Shown piece by piece: positions 39,046-48,541 of a stretch of 64,000 nt of DNA (positions within the stretch are counted from its first letter, which is position 1; each line of letters starts with the position of its first letter). Position numbers and translations under genes: made by a program. A model generated the notes under the pieces. The model did not search any database. It saw only the letters and a program-made list of their open reading frames with translations, and was not told the DNA's origin. Source of the DNA: Delphinus delphis (taxonomy: Eukaryota; Chordata; Mammalia; Artiodactyla; Delphinidae); assembly GCF_949987515.2 (NCBI RefSeq), contig NC_082693.1, positions 22,998,994 to 23,062,993 of the forward strand, written 5' to 3'.

Positions 39046-39196
39046 TGACTTGGATATGCCATTTGCCAAGTGGACCAAGGAACAGGTTTGCAATTGGCTT
39101 GTGGAACAGGGCTTGGGGTCCTACCTGAACTCTGGCAAGCGCTGGATTGCATCTGGCCAAACACTTTTGCAGGCTTCTCAACAAGATCTAGAGAAG
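39046..39196 (+). CDS. PPFIBP1: PPFIBP1 coding exon, SAM domain 1 first part (residues 519-569)
   Basis: 151 nt, one base in, phase 0 out: SDLDMPFAKWTKEQVCNWLV, then EQGLGSYLNSGKRWIASGQT, LLQASQQDLEK. The W-T-K-E-Q-V-C-N-W-L pattern is the helix 1 signature of a SAM domain. Liprin SAM domains mediate binding between liprin-alpha and liprin-beta. Donor gtgaat. Confidence 0.98.
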
Positions 39197-39895
39197 GTGA
39201 ATGCTTCTCTATTTTGTTTGCACAATGGAGAGAGAGAGAGAGAGGAATATGAATGTAGATTTGTTTTATATTCCAGAAAGGGGAGTGGGTAGAGCCAGTA
39301 AGTATTCTAGAAAAAGTCTGAGTTTCCTGCTTCATGATTATTTTATCTCATGGACTTAAAGGGAGGACCTGGTCTTAATGATTCCTTATGAAACACTTAA
39401 GCCACTGGGCATTTTAATGAAAAAATAATTATATAGACATATAATAAAGTTTCAGTTCATATTTCTCAAAACCATTCTGTGGTTTTATCATTGGTCCGTC
39501 TTCTCAGTGTAATATATGCAATTCAATTTCACTTTGCAAAAGGGAAAAAAAGAGCCCGACACTTAATGTCCAGCTATTTAACATTTCTTCCCATTTAGTA
39601 CAAAACATTTAGTACAAAATAGGGGTAGAATTTCTGTTATGCATGCTACAGTTCCTATCTTGCAAAGGAAGGAGCCTAGTGGGGAATATCTAACATACCA
39701 CTAAAACAACTGCGGTGGTCTTTCTAGGGGCCTTTTGTTCAGCAACATTTTACAGCCTGGGTTAGTATTCTGATTTAATGTAATTATTGGGTCTTCAATG
39801 CTGGCTTGATTTTCGAGGAACTTGCATCCTTTGCCAGTGGCATCCAGCCCATGTTGACAGAGTTGTAATGCCAGTGTTTCTTTTTATTAATTCAG
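39197..39895 (+). other. PPFIBP1 intron, no major element
   Basis: A short (GA)n run at about 39228-39243 lies some 30 nt after the donor. Otherwise unique sequence with nothing recognised. Confidence 0.6.
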
Positions 39896-40007
39896 GAACT
39901 TGGAATCAAGCATTTACTTCATCGAAAGAAACTCCAGCTGGCACTGCAAGCCCTGGGATCCGAAGAAGAAACCAATCATGGAAAGCTGGATTTCAACTGG
40001 GTCACTA
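39896..40007 (+). CDS. PPFIBP1: PPFIBP1 coding exon, SAM1 end and SAM2 start (residues 570-607)
   Basis: 112 nt, phase 0 in and one base out: ELGIKHLLHRKKLQLALQAL closes SAM1, then GSEEETNHGKLDFNWVT leads into SAM2. Skipping would shift the frame. Acceptor attaattcag, donor gtaaga. A CA repeat begins 44 nt downstream. Confidence 0.97.
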
Positions 40008-40049
40008 GTAAGAGGTTTTAAATTCATGAATGAGTGAATGAATGAATTT

Positions 40050-40050
<1 letters not shown>

Positions 40051-40097
<47 letters not shown>
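40051..40097. repeat. (CA)n microsatellite
   Basis: About 22 uninterrupted CA units shortly after the donor of the exon at 39896-40007. Confidence 0.95.
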
Positions 40098-40098
<1 letters not shown>

Positions 40099-40119
40099 CT
40101 GCTTTTTCTTTTTTGTTGT

Positions 40120-40778
40120 TTTGGTTTTTTGGTTTTTTTAATAGATCTTTATTGGAGTATAATTGCTTCACATACTGTGTTAGTTTATGTTGCACAACAA
40201 AGCGAATCAGCCATATGCATACACATGTCCCCATATCCCCTCCCTCTTGAGCCTCCCTCCCGCCCTCCCCGTCCCACCCCTCTAGGTCATCGCAAAACAC
40301 CAAGCCGATCTCCCTGTGCTATGCTGCTGCTTCCCACCAGCCAACTATTTTGCATTCGGTAGTGTGTGTATGTCAATGCTACTCTCACTTTGCCCCAGCT
40401 TCCCCCTCCCACCCTATGTCCTCAAGTCCACTCTCTATGTCTACCTCTTTATTCCTGCCCTGCAACTAGGTTCATCAGTACCATTTCTTTTTTTTTTTTT
40501 AGATTCCATATATATGCGTTAGCAGACGGTATTTGTTTTTCTCTTTCTGACTTACTTCACTCTGTATGACAGACTCTAGGTCCATCCACCTCACTACAAA
40601 TAACTCAATTTCGTTTCCTTTTATGGCTGAGTAATATTCCATTGTATATATGTGCCACATCTTCTTTATCCATTCATCTGTGGATGGACATTCAGGTTGG
40701 TTCCATGTCCTGGCTATTGTAAATAGTGCTGCAGTGAACATTGTGGTACATGACTCTTTTTGAATTATGGTTTTCTCT
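40120..40778 (-). mobile_element. 5'-truncated L1, antisense
   Basis: Collinear with 20770-21400 of the antisense L1: ATCTTTATTGGAGTATAATT at its 3' end, and on the minus strand the ORF2 C-terminus (EWIKKMWHIYTMEYYSAIKG). Truncated about 60 nt upstream of the acceptor for the exon at 40838. Confidence 0.9.
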
Positions 40779-40837
40779 TTTTCATCACAAGAATGGGTGT
40801 TCTGTGGGTCATTAATGACACTCATTTCTATCCTTAG

Positions 40838-40926
40838 GATGGTTGGATGATATTGGTCTCCCCCAATACAAGACCCAGTTTGATGAAGGACGGGTAGATG
40901 GTCGAATGCTTCATTACATGACTGTT
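40838..40926 (+). CDS. PPFIBP1: PPFIBP1 coding exon, SAM domain 2 (residues 607-636)
   Basis: 89 nt, two bases in, phase 0 out: RWLDDIGLPQYKTQFDEGRV, then DGRMLHYMTV, a typical SAM helix 1-4 segment. Acceptor tatccttag, donor gtaagt. Confidence 0.97.
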
Positions 40927-41396
40927 GTAAGTAACTCACTCCTGGGGTTTGGGGGGGATAAAACTGTTTTTCTCTGAAAAACACAGAAATAGGGTAAGCA
41001 AAATACAGTGTTTTCACAGTGATTCCACTGGAGTTTGAAGGGGTTGTTTTAACTTGAGGAGAGGGGCAGGCATATTTTTCTAAGTTGAAGTTGTGATTGC
41101 AATAGCCTTGGGAATTTTGAAATCCTGATTTAAGCTATGTGAAACCTAACTGAAACTAAGTTATCCAAACAGTTGATTTTGTATATATTCAATAACATAG
41201 ACATTGAAGTGTACACTTTCAATGGGTGAAGTTTATGCTATGTGAATTATATGTCATCAAAATGTTGAAAATGAGAGAATGTAGAGTTTTGCAGCCCTGG
41301 CAGTTTCTAAGGGATATGTTCCTATAAGCAGTGACCACTCAAAAGGCTGGGACTTGTCATCCACTGGGACTTTCTTTTCCCTTCCCTTCCACTTTT

Positions 41397-41605
41397 TTTT
41401 TTTTTTTTTTTTTGCGGTACGCGGGCCTCTCACTGTTGTGGCCTCTCTTGCTGCGGAGCACAGGCTCCAGATGTGCAGGCTCAGTGGCCATGGCGCACAG
41501 GCCCAGCCACCCCGCAGCATATGGGATCCTCCCGGACCGGGGCACGAACCCGCGTCCTCTGCATCGGCAGGCAGACTCTCAACCACTGCATCACCAGGGA
41601 AGCCC
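41397..41605 (-). mobile_element. CHR SINE, antisense, with TSD
   Basis: Left poly-T, GCGGTACGCGGGCCTCTCAC, ending AGGGAAGCCC. TCCCTTCCACTTTT is repeated at 41383-41396 and 41606-41619 (14 bp). Confidence 0.95.
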
Positions 41606-42059
41606 TCCCTTCCACTTTTGAGCACTGTTTCCTGAAACCCCCAGCCTGTCTCACTTCAAACCAGTTCTGCTGGATTTACTGGAGTAAAGCAGAGATAGGC
41701 CTTCACTCTCATTCCTTCATTACTGTTTCATATTTTTAGCCTCTGTCCAATGGGTAGAAGGACTTTTCCCTACTTTATGGCAGTGGGGAAAGATGGGTTC
41801 CGGGAGAACTTGTTCTAGACTCCATGGTACTAGGAGTGTTCTGCCTAAGATGCTTTTATTTAAATGGCCTTTTGTGGATTCGACTACCACAAGTATCTTG
41901 TTAAAATAAGTTGAAAGTTTCAAACAGCTAACTTAACTTATTTAGGAATTTTTCAATATCAAAGAAATTTGGGGTTCAGCTCATTTTCTCCTCCATCCCT
42001 GAACCAAAGTCTGAACCGTGGTGGGCACGTCATGTAAACTGAAGGTAAAATAACACGAG

Positions 42060-42230
42060 CGTGTGGCATGTTGCGTACTGTGTGCCAGACACTCTTTCAG
42101 ACACTTTGCTCATAATTAATACTCAGTTCTCAGCACTCTGTTATCCCCAGCTTTCAGATGAGAAAACAAAAGAATTGAGAAATTGGGTAACTTAACCAAG
42201 TTTCCACTGTTAGAAAGTAGTAGGAAATCA
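42060..42230 (-). repeat. MIR-like element, antisense
   Basis: GTGTGCCAGACACTCTTTCA, TTATCCCCAGCTTTCAGATG and GAGAAACTGGG-type sequence follow the reverse MIR layout, diverged. Confidence 0.6.
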
Positions 42231-42399
42231 GAGCATTTGTGCCTGTTTGCCTGCCTATCTAGGTATGGGTATGTTCCTGTGGGAATGTGAGCAAATTGAG
42301 GCTGAAAATCACAAAAGGCAAATGTATAACCTTTGCGGCTATAAAAGAATAAATTACCTTAGAAAATTTGACCCCAGAATCCTAAGTCACAAAAAGTCT

Positions 42400-42655
42400 T
42401 TTCGAAATTGGTATCCTGGATTGGATCCTGGGTCAGAAAAAGGACCTAGTAGAAACACTGGTGAAATCTGAATAAAACCTGGGTTTAATTGAATTTTATT
42501 ATTGTCTGTGTTAAGTTTTTAGTTTTGCTGAATATTGTGGTTATATAAGGTGTTAACATTAGAAGAAGCTGGATGAAGGGTCTGTGGGACTCTGTACTAT
42601 CTTTGGCAACTCCTCTGTAAATCTAAAATTACTTAAAAGATTTTTTTAAATCCCC
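42400..42655 (+). repeat. Old L1-type 3' end
   Basis: GTAGAAACACTGGTGAAATC, GGTTATATAAGGTGTTAACA, AGAAGAAGCTGGATGAAGGG and CTCTGTAAATCTAAAATTAC are characteristic of an ancient mammalian L1 3' end; the subfamily is not determined. Confidence 0.6.
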
Positions 42656-43824
42656 CCCTCAAAAAAGCGTGTCTTGATTTAAAAGAAATCCCTACTTTTA
42701 AAATCCCTTAACTAAAATAATGAACATTTTATTTACATTGTAAACATTATGCATAACCCACGTGGAAATGTTTTGAATGGGTGTCTCAATCTTAGATTAA
42801 AATACGTTAAATGCCCTTTCTAACCTATCCTCAGGCACTGTTTTTAAGACACTAATCTAGAAAAAATTCAGGAAATAATTTTTCCTCAGTAAGTAGTCTT
42901 AAGGATTTAAACTGTTTTATAATTTTATTTTTAAAATATCTCTGTAATAGGTTAATTTTTTTCCTGTATTAAGAAATGTGTTCTCGGTAAGGTGTGCCTA
43001 AAGTGGATGTTTTCCTTGTTTATTTTCTGGGTGTGTTTGGAAGTAGATTGGTGCTTATCTTGACACGGGCCCCCCACTCCCCCAAATCACCTTCTTCTAA
43101 AATAATTTGTTTTGGTGTGTTTGAAAAGTTCCCAGTAGCCACAGACTGGTGAAAGTTATTCCTTAAAGGAATCACTTGGTGATATAGGTTGCTACATATA
43201 ACTTCTTCATTTCTCTTCTCTCTTGCTTCTCACCAGAAGCTTTGCATCGATTAACATATAATTTTTCCAAAACTGTTCACAGCGTCTGCTAGATAAAGCA
43301 CAATATTCTAGAACCAGAGATTTCTCGAGGCTGGGGGGATAGTGTAATAGGAGCACTCTTCTGGTTTTCCCCCAAACTGTGATGTGCCTTAGCTCAGAAA
43401 ACCAGCTCTTGGTCATCGGTGAACATTGCTTGCTCTCAGTCATCTGTTTTATCAAATCAAATCATAGCTGGTCACCTTTTGTCGTGGCCTAGCGAGTGCT
43501 TTTCAAACTGTGTTTTTCAGAGCTGTGCAGTCCCACAGTCTTATCTCAGTGGAAGAGAGAGGAACAGGTAGAAGTCAGCTTCAGTTGGGACAACATGAAT
43601 TTTGGTTCCCTTCTATTGTATACTGGGGTCCTAGAGAAAATTTTGTTCAGCACAGGAAAAAGAGTTCTGTTACTACATAAAAGCTTTGAAAATCCTGACA
43701 AGCCCTTGAGGCCTATTGTTAGAGGTGCACTTCTACTTTTAATTGAGTTTTCTGAGGTTTCCCTGAGAAGGTTCTCCTGCTCTAGGTCTGCTCAGTGAGC
43801 GCCTCTTTTTGTTTTGTTTTGCAG

Positions 43825-43947
43825 GATGACTTACTGTCTTTGAAGGTCATGAGCGTGCTCCATCATCTCAGTATCAAGAGGGCCATCCAAGTCCTAAGGA
43901 TCAATAACTTTGAACCAAACTGTCTGCGGAGGCGACCCTCTGACGAG
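43825..43947 (+). CDS. PPFIBP1: PPFIBP1 coding exon, end of SAM2 (residues 637-677)
   Basis: 123 nt, phase 0 to 0: DDLLSLKVMSVLHHLSIKRA, then IQVLRINNFEPNCLRRRPSD and E. The VLHHLSIKRAIQVLR helix closes SAM2. Acceptor gttttgcag, donor gtagca. Confidence 0.97.
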
Positions 43948-44493
43948 GTAGCATCTGAGGTTGTGGTTTACACAGCATACACATTCCGTGCATGTGACTG
44001 CCCGTGTGGAGACACTAAGACCCATTTCCTCTTGGAGCCTTCAGGGAAGGAAAGCATCTGGTTCCCTCAGAGCCTCGAATCCAGCCTCATTTACTTCTGA
44101 GGCTTTGTCTTCCTATATTCCTTCCTTTCCCCCCGGGATGGTTCTGCCTGTATAACTGAAGCCAAGGATTGTGTTCTAGTTTTCCTTCCTCCTTTCTTGG
44201 GTGTATTTTATTTTCTTGCCTCCTTAAGCCCCAAAGTTAAATCACTGTAAAGACTACCTTTCCTAAAGCCCTGCTTTATTAGAATGCAAGAAACTTAAAA
44301 CTCTGGGACACAGGTTCCTTAAAAGAGAATTCAAACTAGCAAACACCTTTTTACCTTTTTCTCTATCAACATTTAGTGGGATGTAGAACAACTCCGCTGC
44401 ATGAGGCAGGATCTTCAGAACGAGCATGCAGGTTTAATATTTGGAACCCCATAGTCAGTGACTGAAGCTCTGGGTGGTGGTTTGTTCCCACAG
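43948..44493 (+). other. PPFIBP1 intron
   Basis: 546 bp, no repeat seen. A strong pyrimidine tract and acceptor at 44377 precede a short open stretch ending in TAG at 44452-44454 (see findings). Confidence 0.6.
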
Positions 44494-44619
44494 AATAGCA
44501 TCACCCCATCAGAGGTTCAGCAGTGGACCAATCATCGCGTGATGGAGTGGCTGCGCTCCGTGGACTTGGCGGAATATGCCCCCAATCTCAGAGGCAGTGG
44601 TGTCCATGGTGGGCTCATG
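44494..44619 (+). CDS. PPFIBP1: PPFIBP1 coding exon, SAM domain 3 first part (residues 678-719)
   Basis: 126 nt, phase 0 to 0: NSITPSEVQQWTNHRVMEWL, then RSVDLAEYAPNLRGSGVHGG, LM. The W-T-N-H-R-V-M-E-W-L helix and DLAEYAPNL are diagnostic of liprin SAM3. Acceptor ttcccacag, donor gtaaaa. Confidence 0.98.
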
Positions 44620-45211
44620 GTAAAACTCTGTTTTCATTTAAAACCGACTTCTTATCATTGTGTTTCCATCAGTCTAATGAGTAGGCTCTTACCTGTTGGC
44701 TGGTCATGATCCTAAAGTCATCTAACTGAACTCTCCTGCAACATTTCTAGTGAATCTTTACTTTCAGAGTATTCTGTCCCATAGTTTTTACTTATATCAT
44801 ATAACTCGAGATTGGATTTAAACCCATTTCTCTTTTATTATCCTCTTTCATGTTGGATAACATCTGGCCACTGGCTCTCATATGATCATGTTTTAAAATC
44901 CCTGCAGAGATACGGACTATATTTCTGCACGTTGATGTTGCATAAGGAGTTGGCTCCCAAAGGTACCACTTCAGAGAGGCAGAAGCCCCAGCTTTGTAAT
45001 GCCTGGATGTCAGGACCAGCTCTACTTCTCACTAGCTTAGGCAAAACAAAGAAAAGATATTTAAATTGAAGATCAAAGTCCATAGTCTATCTCACTGGGC
45101 TGTTGAGAGGGCCATTGGAGATAACTAAGTGGAAGAGCTTTGCAGATTATAGAGCACAGTGCAGACATGTATGATACCTGGTGTCTTAAAGAATCTTATT
45201 TTTTCCTGTAG
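44620..45211 (+). other. PPFIBP1 intron, no recognisable element
   Basis: About 590 bp of unique sequence between the two SAM3 exons; nothing recognised. Confidence 0.6.
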
Positions 45212-45400
45212 GTTCTAGAACCTCGTTTTAATGTGGAAACAATGGCTCAGTTACTGAACATCCCACCAAGCAAGACCCTGCTGCGAAGACATTTGGCCAC
45301 TCATTTCAACCTTCTGATCGGTGCTGAGGCCCAACACCAGAAGCGGGATGCCATGGAGTTACCAGATTATGTACTTTTGACAGCTACTGCCAAAGTGAAG
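45212..45400 (+). CDS. PPFIBP1: PPFIBP1 coding exon, SAM3 second part (residues 720-782)
   Basis: 189 nt, phase 0 to 0: VLEPRFNVETMAQLLNIPPS, then KTLLRRHLATHFNLLIGAEA, QHQKRDAMELPDYVLLTATA, KVK. Acceptor ttttcctgtag. Donor AAG|gttggt matches consensus poorly. Confidence 0.97.
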
Positions 45401-45796
45401 GTTGGTTCAAGCTCCTACCATTTAATAGTTGCCTTTAGCAAAGGCTCAGTTTTGACTGTTACCTGGCTATCCCATTTTCTGAGGTTTACTAAGTTTTGTG
45501 GATGGGTTGAAGGTAAATGCATCTTTAAGAGTAATTAGGAAAATGCATTTTTGAAGGTTTCCTTCTGGGGGGAATCTTTGCTCAAATCATTTATTTTATT
45601 AGAGTTAACAATATAAGGAACCTGATGTTGGCTTCTATAATTGATGTTTCGCCAATGCAGAAAGCCCATGACTTGGGCCCAGTATTGATTGCAGTTATCC
45701 TATGGATAAATCAAGCATAAGAGGAGGATTTCTTCTCATACTTATCATTAACCAGCCTTGCAAGCTAGGAAAAGATAATTCAGAAATGATCCACAG

Positions 45797-46000
45797 GGCT
45801 TCCCTGGTGGCGCAGTGGTTGAGAGTCCACCTGCCGATGCAGGGGACACGGGTTTGTGCCCCAGTCCAGGAGGATCCCACATGCTGCGGAGCGGCTGGGC
45901 CCGTGAGCCATGGCTGCTGAGCCTGCGCGTCCGGAGCCTGTGTTCCGCAGCGGGAGGGGCCACAACAGTGAGAGGCCCGCGTACCGCAAAAAAAAAACAA
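45797..46000 (+). mobile_element. CHR SINE with TSD
   Basis: Full-length. AGAAATGATCCACAG is repeated exactly at 45782-45796 and 46001-46015. Confidence 0.96.
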
Positions 46001-46275
46001 AGAAATGATCCACAGTAGACCAGCAGAGAATGGGTATCTCCAGATTTACCTGGATTCATGGATCATACCAAATTCAGATCACTTTTTCTTCTTTAAATCA
46101 CTCTTCCGTGAGCTCTTCTGAGTCCGTTATCTCAACTAACGGAATGTAGAGGTAGGGTTTACTGATTCCTCCACAGATGTGGCTCCTCCACAAACTTTTT
46201 TTTTTTAAACCACTTTTACCTACCCGACACTTCCTCTTTAGCTCCCTTTCTCCCTTAAAAGATGTACCAGATTTA

Positions 46276-46466
46276 GGGGCTTCCCTGGTGGCGCAGTGGT
46301 TGAGAGTCCGCCTGCCGATGCAGGGGACACGGGTTCGTGCCCCGGTCCGGGAGGATCCCACGTGCCGCAGAGCGGCTGGGCCCGTGAACCATGGCCGCTG
46401 AGCCTGCGTGTCCAGAGCCTGTGCTCCGCAACGGGAGAGGCCGCAGCAGTGAGAGGCCCGCGTACC

Positions 46467-46503
<37 letters not shown>

Positions 46504-46505
46504 AT
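46276..46505 (+). mobile_element. CHR SINE with long A-tail
   Basis: Full-length, close to the CHR consensus, with about 30 A. GATGTACCAGATTT (46261 onward) and GATGTACCAAATTT (46506 onward) form the target-site duplication with one mismatch. Confidence 0.96.
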
Positions 46506-47124
46506 GATGTACCAAATTTGAAACCTCTGAGAGATTCTGTTCTATTTAAATTCTCAGCGTCGGCCTGATCACCATCCCCTTTTAACATATAGTCTCAGGG
46601 ACTATCCAGTGAAAAGATGGAGTTTCTCTTCTCTCACTGGAAATTCTCTCTCCAGTAGAGCGGGTTTCTTTTCAGCAGTTACCAGTCCTGTTATGGAAGC
46701 ATAATAGGCATACAGGATAATCATAGCCTCACCCAAAAAGAAAATACAGTAATGGCCATTTTCTTTTGCTGATCTTAGATTAGAAAACCTTGCAAAATTG
46801 AATTCAGCCCTGAGAAATCTCATTGCATTAAGGTCTGTCTATCAAAACTAAGGCTCTTGGCATATTTTGCTTTTCACAGTGACTACCCAGCTAGTTGGTA
46901 TGAATAAGGAGGACAAGCTTAATCTTCTGAGAGTCATAATAAGGATCCTTTATCACATTTGGATGTCAGTCATATGCCTAGGATGCCTTTGTTTCTCTTA
47001 TACCCACTTAATCATCCAATTGCTTTTCTCTGTAGTGTGAATAATTAAATTATACGTGTTATTGGTCCTTTTCATATGAATTTTATCAAGTCCCTGGATG
47101 TTTTTATTTGCTTTTCTTTTAAAG

Positions 47125-47304
47125 CCAAAGAAACTTACCTTCAGCAATTTTGGGAATCTGAGAAAGAAGAAACAGGAAGATGGGGAGGAATATGTTTGTC
47201 CAATGGAATTGGGACAGGCCTCAGGAGGTACATCTAAGAAAGGATTTAAGCCTGGTTTGGACATGCACCTGTATGATGAGGACGACTTGGACCGGTTAGA
47301 GCAG
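47125..47304 (+). CDS. PPFIBP1: PPFIBP1 coding exon, C-terminal tail (residues 783-842)
   Basis: 180 nt, phase 0 to 0: PKKLTFSNFGNLRKKKQEDG, then EEYVCPMELGQASGGTSKKG, FKPGLDMHLYDEDDLDRLEQ. The start is basic (NLRKKK), the end acidic. Acceptor cttttaaag, donor gtaaac. A SINE sits about 45 nt after the donor. Confidence 0.98.
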
Positions 47305-47349
47305 GTAAACGTAACCCTGTATACCTGTTTTAAAGTTCTTCCAGTATTG

Positions 47350-47550
47350 GGCTTCCCTGGTGGCGCAGTGGTTGAGAGTCTGCCTGCCGATGCAGGGGAC
47401 ACGGGTTCGTGCCCCGGTCCGGGAGGATCCCACATGCCGCGGAGCGGCTGGGCCCGTGAGCCATGGCTGCTGAGCCTGCGCGTCCGGAGCCTGTGCTCCG
47501 CAATGGGAGAGGCCACAACAGTGAGAGGCCCGTGTACCACAAAAAAAAAA
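47350..47550 (+). mobile_element. CHR SINE with TSD close to a donor site
   Basis: Full-length. AAAGTTCTTCCAGTATTG (47332-47349) and AAAGTTCTTCCAGTACTG (47551-47568) form an 18-bp target-site duplication with one mismatch. Confidence 0.96.
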
Positions 47551-47649
47551 AAAGTTCTTCCAGTACTGAAACACTAAATGAAAACTTAGTGCACTGTGTC
47601 TACTAACCAAAGACATTTTCCTTAAATGCCTACAAATAAAGATAATAAT

Positions 47650-47885
47650 ATAATGATAAAAGTGAGCACTTAACAGATTGCTTACTACATCCCAGGCACT
47701 ACCCTAAGCATGTAACGTGTTAATGTTCAGGGTAATCCTAATACGTGGGGAGTATTGTTATCCTCATTTTAGAGATAAGGAAACTGAGACACAGAATGGT
47801 TAAGTAACTTACACAAGATAGAAGAGCTGGTAGCATCACTGGGATTCTAACCTGCCCGGCTGGTTTCAAAGCCTGTGCTATTTTT
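47650..47885 (-). repeat. MIR element, antisense
   Basis: Reverse MIR layout: ACATCCCAGGCACTACCCTA, TTATCCTCATTTTAGAGATA, AGGAAACTGAGACACAGAAT, GGTTAAGTAACTTACACAAG. Confidence 0.75.
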
Positions 47886-48247
47886 ACCTATGTTATACCA
47901 TCTCAGTATTAAGGAAATTTATGTATTAAAACAAGTGAGGAACGGACAGCTCATACTCCTTAGCCTTTTCAGTATGAGGGCATGCATCTGAATATTGCCT
48001 TCTAAGTAACAGTCTGCTGGTGCCATTATCAACATCAGAGCATTAGGCTACATGTGCCAGTAAAGTGTTTCTTCTCATCTTTAACATCCAGTTGCATTAG
48101 TGGGAGGAGATGCAACAGGAGTGTTCTGTTGCTCCTATCCCGTTCAGTACCACTTGCACTATTTCTTCTTAGATTTGTGTTCATTTTGCTGTACTTTCCT
48201 TGAAATTATTGCAAATGAGTAGTCATGTCATGGTATGTTCATTGCAG

Positions 48248-48313
48248 ATGGAAGACTCAGAAGGGACAGTGAGACAGATAGGCGCATTCTCCGAGGGCAT
48301 CAACAATCTAACC
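48248..48313 (+). CDS. PPFIBP1: PPFIBP1 coding exon, C-terminal tail (residues 843-864)
   Basis: 66 nt, phase 0 to 0: MEDSEGTVRQIGAFSEGINN then LT. The first ATG is internal to the protein, not a start. Acceptor tcattgcag, donor gtaagt. Confidence 0.97.
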
Positions 48314-48454
48314 GTAAGTTGTAAAACGAATTTCAAATGTTCTTCTAAAAATAAGTTTGAGAGTGACCACAAAGGACTGCATGTGTAGTGGAGAGCGGGT
48401 GGTGCAGAGTGCGTGGCACTCGGTGTGTGTGACTCCCACCTCCTTGTCTTCCAG

Positions 48455-48541
48455 CACATGTTAAAGGAAGACGAGATGTTTAAAGATTTTGCTGCCCGTT
48501 CCCCCAGCGCCAGCATCACCGATGAAGACTCAAATGTCTGA
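48455..48541 (+). CDS. PPFIBP1: PPFIBP1 last coding exon with stop (residues 865-892)
   Basis: 87 nt including TGA at 48539-48541: HMLKEDEMFKDFAARSPSAS then ITDEDSNV. Ends exactly as human liprin-beta-1. Acceptor cttgtcttccag. Confidence 0.98.
   Translation, partial: HMLKEDEMFKDFAARSPSASITDEDSNV

Larger units (their letters stand above)
40927..43824 (+). other. PPFIBP1 intron, 2.9 kb
   Basis: Contains an antisense CHR SINE (41397-41605), an antisense MIR-like segment (about 42060-42230) and an old L1 3' end (about 42400-42655). No other exon recognised. Confidence 0.65.
45401..47124 (+). other. PPFIBP1 intron with two sense CHR SINEs
   Basis: SINEs at 45797-46000 and 46276-46505, both sense, both with target-site duplications. 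The rest is unique sequence. Confidence 0.8.
47305..48247 (+). other. PPFIBP1 intron
   Basis: CHR SINE (47350-47550) near the left end and an antisense MIR (about 47650-47885). Otherwise unique. Confidence 0.75.

Noticed and set aside
40051..40097. Regular spaced repeats as a CRISPR-like array
   Set aside because: It is a simple CA microsatellite in a mammalian intron; no spacer structure.
46238..46588. ORFs with recurring SGHGSRAQPL or GSCPGPGRSHMP peptides at many sites
   Set aside because: These are translations of CHR SINE copies in either strand, not a gene family.
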